From Chloroflexota bacterium (GTDB taxonomy: Bacteria > Chloroflexota > Dehalococcoidia > SM23-28-2 > RBG-16-64-32), in NCBI GenBank assembly GCA_022560365.1, contig JADFTG010000047.1:1-7767 (forward strand): a stretch of 7,767 bases of DNA, read 5' to 3'. The translations under genes and the position numbers were made by a program. The notes beneath the pieces were generated by a model. That model saw only the letters and a program-made list of their open reading frames with translations. It was not told the DNA's origin and made no database searches. Below are positions 1-5,075 of this stretch, one piece after another (position 1 is the stretch's first letter; every line of letters starts with the position of its first letter).

Positions 1-1167
1 GAAGCGTGCGATGCGTTCCAGCGCCTCTTCAAGCAGGTTGTACGGTGCCGCGTAGCACATGCGCACGTGGCCGCGGCCGCAGTCGCCGAACGCCGAGCCA
101 GGAATGACCGCGACCTTCTCTTCGTCCAGCAGGCGCTCCGAGAACTCGACGTCGTCCATCCCCGTCGAACGGATCGAGGGGAAGACGTAGAACGCGCCGT
201 GTGGTTCGTTCAGCGCCAGGCCGATCTCCCCTAAGCCCTTCACCATCAGCCGGCGGCGCCGGTCGAACTCGGCGACGAAGCGGCGGACGTCCTCCTCGCC
301 GTGCTGGATCGCCTCCAGCGCGGCGTACTGCGAAGGCGTCGGCGCCGACATCACGATGTACTGGTGCACCTTCATCATCGCCTCGAGCAGGTCCGAAGGT
401 GCGCAGACCCAGCCCACGCGCCAGCCGGTCATCGCGTAGGACTTGGAGAACCCGCCCATAAGCACGGTGCGCTCCTTCATCCCCGGCAACGACGCGAAAC
501 AGGTGTGGTCCGTGCCGTAGCTCAGCCGGTCGTAGATCTCGTCCGAGATGACGATCAGGTCGTTCCGCTCAGCCACGGCGGCGATGTCCGTCAGGTCTTC
601 GCGTGACATCTGCGCGCCTGTCGGGTTCGAGGGATAGCCGAGCAGAAGCGCCTTGCTGCGGGGCGTGATTCTTGCTTCGATCTCCTCCGCCGTGACGCGG
701 AAGCCGCGTTCCATCTCTGTCGGCACCGGCACCAGTTCGCCGCCAACGAGCGTCACGCACGGCGGATAGGCGACGTAGTACGGGTCGGGGCAAAGGATCT
801 CGTCTCCCGGGTCGAGCAGCACGTGGCAGGCCAGCAGCAGCGCTTCGGAGACGCCGATCGTGATGATGATTTCGCGCTGCGGGTCGTAGCGCACGCCGTA
901 GAGGCGCTGAATGTGGTCCGCGATCGCCTCTCGCAGCGGGTGGAGACCGTAGTTGGACGTGTAGTGTGTCTCGCCAGATTCGACGGATTCGAAGGCGGCG
1001 CGGCTGTAGCGCTCCGGCGTGACGAAATCGGGCTCACCGACGCCCAGGGAGATTACGCCGTCCAGATTGGCGCTGAGTTCAAAGAAGCGGCGTATTCCGG
1101 ACGCTGAAATCGCATCAATCCTGTGTGAAACCCGCTGATCCGCCTTTTTCCTGGTACCTTCCTTCAC
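1..1167 (-). CDS. PLP-dependent class I/II aminotransferase (3' end cut by window)
   Basis: Fold-type I aminotransferase, expected to move an amino group between an amino acid and a 2-oxoacid in the cytoplasm. I translated 389 codons without a stop. Visible motifs are GVGEPDF (residues 42-48), which usually lies near the substrate pocket, N181-P-T-G184, D209-E-I-Y212 for PLP ring contacts, and SKSYAMTGWR with K242 as the Schiff-base lysine. R369 in GHVRMCYA is the expected substrate carboxylate-binding arginine. Family members have about 385-400 residues, so only a few are missing past the left edge. The GTG start at 1167 is chosen because GGAGGGG lies a few bases upstream and it precedes the usual N-terminal helix; no ATG fits. 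It is the last gene in the leftward cluster, 97 nt after the D-threonine aldolase-like gene. The sequence resembles the PatA/AlaT/aspartate aminotransferase group, but I cannot fix the substrate. Confidence 0.95.
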   Translation of the reverse strand, partial: MKEGTRKKADQRVSHRIDAISASGIRRFFELSANLDGVISLGVGEPDFVTPERYSRAAFESVESGETHYTSNYGLHPLREAIADHIQRLYGVRYDPQREIIITIGVSEALLLACHVLLDPGDEILCPDPYYVAYPPCVTLVGGELVPVPTEMERGFRVTAEEIEARITPRSKALLLGYPSNPTGAQMSREDLTDIAAVAERNDLIVISDEIYDRLSYGTDHTCFASLPGMKERTVLMGGFSKSYAMTGWRVGWVCAPSDLLEAMMKVHQYIVMSAPTPSQYAALEAIQHGEEDVRRFVAEFDRRRRLMVKGLGEIGLALNEPHGAFYVFPSIRSTGMDDVEFSERLLDEEKVAVIPGSAFGDCGRGHVRMCYAAPYNLLEEALERIARF

Positions 1168-1171
1168 GATC

Positions 1172-1178
1172 CCCTCCG
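1172..1178 (-). promoter_or_regulatory. Strong ribosome-binding site deciding the GTG start
   Basis: The minus strand reads GCGGAGGGGATC directly before GTG at 1167. The GGAGG core matches the anti-Shine-Dalgarno sequence at normal spacing. It supports GTG as the start of the aminotransferase, where no ATG is available, and it is the best ribosome-binding site in the window. Confidence 0.7.
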
Positions 1179-1195
1179 CAGAGATATTGACGCCA

Positions 1196-1224
1196 ATCGT
1201 AGCAGAGGCGCGCCAGGGTGTCAC
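1196..1224 (-). promoter_or_regulatory. Candidate sigma-70 promoter for the aminotransferase
   Basis: On the minus strand GTGACA (1224-1219, five of six bases of the -35 consensus) is followed after exactly 17 nt by TACGAT (1201-1196, a TAnnnT -10). Transcription would begin near 1189, giving a leader of roughly 20 nt that contains the GGAGGGG ribosome-binding site of the GTG start at 1167. It lies in the 97-nt gap between the two PLP-enzyme genes, so the aminotransferase may be transcribed separately from gatCA. This is inferred from sequence match only. Confidence 0.45.
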
Positions 1225-1264
1225 CGACCGAGTCTGCGACAGACCGCGTGCTTTCCTGCACTCG

Positions 1265-2356
1265 CTAACGGCGCTGCTCGGCGTATCCACGCGCGGCGAT
1301 CGGCCAAACGTCGATCACCCGGTCGCCTTCGAGCACGTAGATCACATCGTGCAGATTGATCGTGGGGTCGATATGCGAGGGGACAAGGCGTAGCCGGTCG
1401 CCGACGGCGATCGCCGACTCCGGCGGCAGCGTGATCGAGGCGTGCTCGTCGCTGAGGAAGAGGATACTCGCACCCTCAACGCCGTCGACGTCCGGGTTGC
1501 CGTGGTCCTCCGTGCAGGCCTTGTGTCCGGAATCCGTCACGCAGAGGCCCGTAGCGGAGCGCGAAACCACGGTCCCCAGCACCCAGATCGCCTGTTGGAA
1601 CGGGCTGTCCAGCTTCGCGTACGCCGTGTCCATTAGCACGTACGAACCGGCCTGGATCTCCGTGACGCCCTCAATGCGCCCCGTGATGTCGTACGAACCG
1701 GTGCCGCCTGCCGAGATGATCTCGCAGGGCAGGCCGGCCTCACGGACGGCGCTCACGGCGGAGAGCAGGTGGTCCATCGCCCCGCGGGTCACGTGCTCAC
1801 GCTTGTCCCGCTCCGGTATGCCGACGGCGTGGCCCTCGTAGCCCATGAGGCCGCGCAGGCGAACGCCGGGCGTCGCCGCCGCACGCGCGGCCAGCTCGGC
1901 GGCCGCGTCCGGCTGCACGCCGCAGCGCGGCATCCCTACGTTGACGTCGACGAGCACGCCGACCTCGGCTCCGGCGGTGACGGCGGCCTCGCCGGCCATC
2001 GCCAGCCCCTCGGGAGAGTCGATGGCGATCTTCATATCGACGCCGCGCGCCGCGATCGCCGCGACCCGAGCCGTCTTGTCCGGGCCGATGACCTCGTTCG
2101 CGATCAGGATGTCGTCGCAGATATCGGCCACGACCTCGGCCTCGGTGACGGTCGCGCACGTCAGGCCTGTGCACGAGCCCGCGGCCAGCTGCCGTCGGGC
2201 GATCTCTGGCGTCTTGTGCGCCTTGAAATGGGGACGCAGCTTGCAGTCGCCCTCACGGAAGAACTCGGCCATGCGCTCGATGTTCGCCTGCATGGCGGCC
2301 GCATCGAGGATGAGCGCCGGCGTCGGGATGTCGGTAACGGTGCTGGGGGCGGTCAC
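1265..2356 (-). CDS. D-threonine aldolase / D-serine dehydratase-like PLP enzyme (DSD1 family)
   Basis: Fold-type III PLP enzyme of 363 residues: an alanine-racemase-like N-terminal barrel plus a C-terminal metal-binding domain. Known members cleave D-threonine to glycine and acetaldehyde or dehydrate D-serine. Visible motifs are TPALILD (12-18), RPHFKAHKTPE with K45 as the PLP lysine, VGMPRCGV (140-147), SAGGTGSY (215-222) for cofactor phosphate, EIQAGSY (233-239) and DSGHKA near the domain junction. The C-terminal VPSHIDPT places H328 and D330 as metal ligands. As I recall, H-x-D is the D-threonine aldolase pattern and H-x-C the D-serine dehydratase pattern, so I favour the aldolase, tentatively. 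GTG at 2356 is chosen because it leaves the usual short lead-in to TPALILD and begins 34 nt after gatA stops. The in-frame ATG at 2446 lies inside gatA and adds an arginine-rich, unfamily-like stretch. No clear Shine-Dalgarno precedes the GTG, so coupling to gatA is likely. Confidence 0.88.
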   Translation of the reverse strand: MTAPSTVTDIPTPALILDAAAMQANIERMAEFFREGDCKLRPHFKAHKTPEIARRQLAAGSCTGLTCATVTEAEVVADICDDILIANEVIGPDKTARVAAIAARGVDMKIAIDSPEGLAMAGEAAVTAGAEVGVLVDVNVGMPRCGVQPDAAAELAARAAATPGVRLRGLMGYEGHAVGIPERDKREHVTRGAMDHLLSAVSAVREAGLPCEIISAGGTGSYDITGRIEGVTEIQAGSYVLMDTAYAKLDSPFQQAIWVLGTVVSRSATGLCVTDSGHKACTEDHGNPDVDGVEGASILFLSDEHASITLPPESAIAVGDRLRLVPSHIDPTINLHDVIYVLEGDRVIDVWPIAARGYAEQRR

Positions 2357-2390
2357 GTCGTGGAGTATCGCGCGTAGCGGCGGACGCCGT

Positions 2391-3869
2391 CTACAGAGGT
2401 GGGAACTCTTCGTGCCAGGTCGTCGACTGCTCGTAAGCGTGGGCAACCCGGAACATCGTCGCCTCGTCGAACGACTTGGCGATGATCTGCAGGCCGATCG
2501 GCAGCCGGGCGCCGTCGTCCGCCGTCGCGAAGCCGCAGGGCACCGAGATGCCCGGCAGCCCGGCGATGTTGACTGGGATCGTGCATACGTCAGTGAGATA
2601 CATCTGCAACGGATCGTTGATCTTCTCGCCGATCTTGAAGGCTGGCGTCGGCGACACGGGCGTGAGCAGCACGTCGTGCTTCTCGAACGCGGCGTCGAAC
2701 TCGCGCCGGATCAGCGTCCGCACCTTCTGCGCCTTTATGTAGTAGGCGTCGTAGTAGCCGGCGGAGAGTGCGTACGTGCCGATCATGATGCGCCGCTTCA
2801 CCTCCTCGCCGAAGCCGTACTGACGAGTGCCCTCCATGTCGGCCCACATCGATCCGCCCTCGTCGTACGAGAAGCCGTACTTCACGCCGTCGTAGCGCGC
2901 CAGGTTCGCCGATGCCTCCGATGGCGCGATGATGTAGTAGACCGAGAGCGCGTGCCCGGTGGATGGCAGCGAGACGTCCGTGTCGATCTCCGCGCCGAGG
3001 CCTTCAAGCTGTGCGATCGCCTTCTCCACGGCCTCACGCACGTCACCGTCCATGCCCTCGATGAAGTACTCGCGCGGCACACCGACGCGCAGCCCCTTCA
3101 CACCTTCGCCGATCGTGGCACTGTAGTCCGGCACTTCGACCGGCGCCGAGGTCGAGTCGCGCTGGTCGTGGCCGGCGATCGTCTGCAGAACAGTCGCCGC
3201 GTCGCGGACCGAGCGGGTGAGCGTCCCGATCTGGTCGAGCGACGAGCCGAACGCGATCAGCCCGTAGCGTGAGACTCGTCCGTACGTTGGTTTGAGGCCG
3301 ACGACGCCGCTCAGCGCCCCGGGCTGGCGCACCGAGCCGCCCGTGTCCGAGCCCAGCGCCCAGTAAGCCATGCCGGAGGCGACAGCCGCCGCCGACCCGG
3401 CCGAAGAGCCGCCGGGCACCCGGTCGAGCGCCCAGGGGTTGCGCGTCGGGCCGAAAGCGGAGTTTTCGCCGGAGGAGCCCATCGCGAACTCGTCCATGTT
3501 CGTCTTGCCGACCATCACGAAGCCGGCCTCGTCGAGCAGTGTGATCACGTTCGCGTCGTAAACGGGTACGAACGGCTCCAGGATGCGCGACCCGGCCGTC
3601 GTGCGGACGCCCTTGGTCACGATGGCGTCCTTGATCGCCGCCGGGATGCCCGTCAGCGGGTTCTCGTGGCCCTCCGCGATCATCTGGTCGGCGCGCGCGG
3701 CCTGCGCCAACGCCACCTGTTCCGACTCCGTGATGAAGGCGTTCAAGCGCTCGTCGACGGCGCGTATGCGGTCGAACGTGGCCTGCGTCAGCTCGACTGA
3801 GGATACCTTGCCCTCGCGCAGGAGGCCGGCCGCCTCGCGCATCGTCAGGCGCAGGACGTCGTTGGTCAT
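2391..3869 (-). CDS. gatA: Glutamyl-tRNA(Gln)/aspartyl-tRNA(Asn) amidotransferase subunit A
   Basis: Amidase-signature subunit of GatCAB. It releases ammonia from glutamine, and the complex uses it to convert Glu-tRNA(Gln), and often Asp-tRNA(Asn), to the amide form in organisms lacking the direct synthetases. At 492 residues it has normal family length. The Ser-cisSer-Lys triad is intact: K80 in [11 protein letters not shown]155 in [11 protein letters not shown] and S179 in DTGGSVRQP, one residue offset from the well-studied Staphylococcus enzyme. [13 protein letters not shown] (121-133) and [14 protein letters not shown] (191-204) are also textbook. The ATG at 3869 is used because it follows the gatC stop after 2 nt, with GGAAGAG upstream inside the gatC end. 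An in-frame ATG at 3956 would overlap gatC and adds a non-homologous arginine-rich extension. Neighbouring gatC rules out a stand-alone amidase. The usual KDN after the catalytic lysine is KDA here, a minor change. Confidence 0.97.
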   Translation of the reverse strand: MTNDVLRLTMREAAGLLREGKVSSVELTQATFDRIRAVDERLNAFITESEQVALAQAARADQMIAEGHENPLTGIPAAIKDAIVTKGVRTTAGSRILEPFVPVYDANVITLLDEAGFVMVGKTNMDEFAMGSSGENSAFGPTRNPWALDRVPGGSSAGSAAAVASGMAYWALGSDTGGSVRQPGALSGVVGLKPTYGRVSRYGLIAFGSSLDQIGTLTRSVRDAATVLQTIAGHDQRDSTSAPVEVPDYSATIGEGVKGLRVGVPREYFIEGMDGDVREAVEKAIAQLEGLGAEIDTDVSLPSTGHALSVYYIIAPSEASANLARYDGVKYGFSYDEGGSMWADMEGTRQYGFGEEVKRRIMIGTYALSAGYYDAYYIKAQKVRTLIRREFDAAFEKHDVLLTPVSPTPAFKIGEKINDPLQMYLTDVCTIPVNIAGLPGISVPCGFATADDGARLPIGLQIIAKSFDEATMFRVAHAYEQSTTWHEEFPPL

Positions 3870-3871
3870 CG

Positions 3872-4162
3872 CTACTCTTCCAGAATGGCGCGAACGCGGA
3901 AGTAGCCGTTCTCCTGGAGCGGCGCGTTGGCGAGGACGTCGGCGTGATCGGTGCACGGCGCCGTCTCGTCGGCGCGCAGCACGTTGTGCAGGTCAAGCGC
4001 GTACGCGGTCGGCGGGACGTCGTCCGTGTCGACCTGCTTCAGCTCCTCGAAGTAGTCGAGGATCGACGAAAGCTGGCCGCTGAAGCGCAGGACGTCTTCC
4101 TCGCTGATCCCGAGGCGCGCCAGGCGGGCGATATGGCGTATTTCGTCCGGTGTAAGTGACAT
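3872..4162 (-). CDS. gatC: Glutamyl-tRNA(Gln)/aspartyl-tRNA(Asn) amidotransferase subunit C
   Basis: Small GatC subunit, 96 residues, which wraps around and stabilises the GatA-GatB interface. The N-terminal helix [18 protein letters not shown], the following [21 protein letters not shown] segment and the ending [15 protein letters not shown] are all characteristic, and the length is normal for the family. The ATG at 4162 starts exactly where the family begins (MSLTPDEI). The frame stays open further upstream, but that part translates the intergenic heptad repeat and antisense methyltransferase, so it is not coding. A GGGG lies only about 3 nt before the start, so any Shine-Dalgarno is weak. 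It is the first gene of the leftward operon and sits 2 nt before gatA. gatB is absent from both sides within the window and must lie elsewhere. Confidence 0.95.
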   Translation of the reverse strand: MSLTPDEIRHIARLARLGISEEDVLRFSGQLSSILDYFEELKQVDTDDVPPTAYALDLHNVLRADETAPCTDHADVLANAPLQENGYFRVRAILEE

Positions 4163-4171
4163 GGCCCCACG

Positions 4172-4201
4172 ATTATGGGTGGAACAGGAGACAAGAGACA
4201 A
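4172..4201 (-). promoter_or_regulatory. Possible promoter of the gatCA operon inside the heptad array
   Basis: On the minus strand TTGTCT (4201-4196) is followed after 18 nt by CATAAT (4177-4172), a fair -35/-10 pair. CATAAT ends only 9 nt before the gatC ATG, so the transcript would be leaderless or nearly so, which would fit the weak Shine-Dalgarno. The -35 candidate is itself part of a repeat unit, and the same TTGTCT recurs 7 nt closer with poor spacing, so the match may be incidental. Confidence 0.3.
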
Positions 4202-4280
4202 GAGACGGGGGACGCGGGGACATGAGACAAGAGACATAAGACAGGTGGCCGCCGCCGTTTCCTGTTCCGTGTCTCTTCCT
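4181..4280. repeat. Phased 7-bp (GACAAGA-like) repeat array with inverted right arm
   Basis: Between the divergent gatC and methyltransferase genes, nine consecutive units are each headed GAC (AAC in the first) at 4183, 4190, 4197, 4204, 4211, 4219, 4226, 4233 and 4240. Spacing is 7 nt except for one 8-nt step. The consensus is GACAAGA; three units match it exactly and the others vary after GAC. From 4253 to 4280 the same kind of unit occurs on the opposite strand, again in 7-nt phase (GACACGG, AACAGGA). The left end 4181-4192 and the right segment 4257-4268 can pair over 12 positions, eleven Watson-Crick and one G-U, with a 64-nt loop. The octamer AAGAGACA (4193-4200 and 4229-4236) can also pair with TGTCTCTT (4270-4277). 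No T-tract follows, so it is not a standard terminator. Its function is unknown. Confidence 0.75.
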
Positions 4281-4287
4281 TGCCTGC

Positions 4288-4293
4288 TACGCT
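4288..4293 (+). promoter_or_regulatory. Possible -10 element for the methyltransferase
   Basis: TACGCT lies 8 nt upstream of the methyltransferase ATG, a spacing typical of leaderless genes. There is no Shine-Dalgarno before that ATG, which agrees with the idea. No convincing -35 is visible at 17 nt, and six-base TAnnnT matches are common, so this is a weak call. Confidence 0.2.
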
Positions 4294-4301
4294 GAAACGG
4301 T

Positions 4302-5045
4302 ATGCCGAATCGACTGCCGGTTGAGGCGACCGACAAGCGCGCGATCCGCGGCCATCCCAGCCAGATCTGGACGCCGGGGCTGGAGCGCCGCCTCGCCCTG
4401 ATGCGCCGGCACGTGCCACTGGAGGGCAAGCGCATCCTGGACGCCGGTTGCGGCGTTGGCGCCTTCGTGCGGCGCCTGCGCGAGTTCACGCCGGACGTCC
4501 ACGGCTTCGACGTCGAGCGGGAGGGCGTCCTGCGCGGTGCCGAGGAGGTTCCGGGCCTGGGCCTGGCGGTGGCGGAGCACTTGCCGTACAGGGACGGCGC
4601 GTTCGACGTGATCCTCATGCACGAGGTGCTCGAGCATGTAGACGACGACCTCGATTCGCTGCGCGAGATGCACAGAGTACTGGCGCCTGGCGGCCGGCTC
4701 GTTGTCTTCTGCCCGAACCGGCTCTACCCGTTCGAGACGCACGGCATCTTCATTGGCAAGAAGTACTGCTTCGGGAACTGGCCACTCGTCAACTACTTGC
4801 CGGACTTCCTGCGCAACCGCCTCGTGCCGCACGCCCGCGTGTACACGAAGAGCAAGCTGCGCCGTATCTACCGTAAGGCGGGCTTCCGGGCGCAGGTGCA
4901 CTCGTTCGTATACCCGGGCTTCGACCACATAATGGCGCGGCGCAGGTACGTGGGGCGTGCGTTGCGCTGGCTCCTCTATCCACTCGAAAATACGGGGCTC
5001 CGAAACTTTGGCCTCTCCCACTTCGTTGTACTAGTACGGAAATAA
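4302..5045 (+). CDS. Class I SAM-dependent methyltransferase, substrate unknown
   Basis: A 247-residue Rossmann-fold methyltransferase of the Methyltransf_11 type, expected to be cytoplasmic. Motif I is ILDAGCGVGAF (45-55) for S-adenosylmethionine. D70 in HGFDVE is the ribose-binding acidic residue. AEHLPYRDGAFDVI (91-104) is the post-II/motif IV region, HEVLEHV (107-113) follows, and RVLAPGGRLVV (125-135) is the motif common to this family. The C-terminal third (from about residue 140) has many aromatic and basic residues (RLYPFETHG, IGKKYCFGNWP, RRRYVGRALRW). It may contact a membrane or a lipid or sugar substrate, but I cannot name one. The ATG at 4302 is the natural family start, about 43 residues before motif I, although it has no Shine-Dalgarno. 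The gene diverges from gatC and ends 30 nt before the penicillin-binding protein gene, so co-transcription with it is plausible. A cell-envelope role is inference from that neighbour only. Confidence 0.88.
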   Translation: MPNRLPVEATDKRAIRGHPSQIWTPGLERRLALMRRHVPLEGKRILDAGCGVGAFVRRLREFTPDVHGFDVEREGVLRGAEEVPGLGLAVAEHLPYRDGAFDVILMHEVLEHVDDDLDSLREMHRVLAPGGRLVVFCPNRLYPFETHGIFIGKKYCFGNWPLVNYLPDFLRNRLVPHARVYTKSKLRRIYRKAGFRAQVHSFVYPGFDHIMARRRYVGRALRWLLYPLENTGLRNFGLSHFVVLVRK

Positions 5046-5065
5046 CCCCACACGGAGAATCACAC

Positions 5066-5070
5066 AGGAT
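5066..5070 (+). promoter_or_regulatory. Ribosome-binding site supporting a TTG start
   Basis: AGGAT ends 5 nt before TTG at 5076. No ATG or GTG is available between the methyltransferase stop and the membrane segment, and the next in-frame ATG (residue 34) would cut the transmembrane helix in half. The site therefore favours TTG as the start of the penicillin-binding protein. Confidence 0.55.
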
Positions 5071-5075
5071 AAGAT

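Noticed and set aside
1232..1244. GTCTG/CAGAC hairpin after the D-threonine aldolase-like gene as a terminator
   Set aside because: The stem is only 5 bp with a 3-nt loop and no T-tract follows on the minus strand.
2357..2446. ATG at 2446 as the start of the D-threonine aldolase-like gene
   Set aside because: It overlaps the gatA end and adds about 30 Arg/Pro-rich residues not typical of the family. GTG at 2356 fits the family N-terminus.
1845..3272. 475-codon plus-strand open frame
   Set aside because: It runs antisense across both the D-threonine aldolase-like gene and gatA, crossing the gene boundary, with an Ala/Arg-rich unnatural composition.
4181..4246. CRISPR-like array
   Set aside because: The units are 7 nt with no unique spacers; CRISPR repeats are 23-50 nt separated by unique sequence.
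4163..4618. Long N-terminal extension of gatC
   Set aside because: The frame is open, but it translates the heptad array and antisense methyltransferase. GatC family proteins start at the ATG at 4162.
5028..5037. Perfect 10-bp palindrome GTACTAGTAC near the methyltransferase stop
   Set aside because: It lies within the last codons of the methyltransferase (VLVRK region), has no second copy and is short enough to arise by chance.
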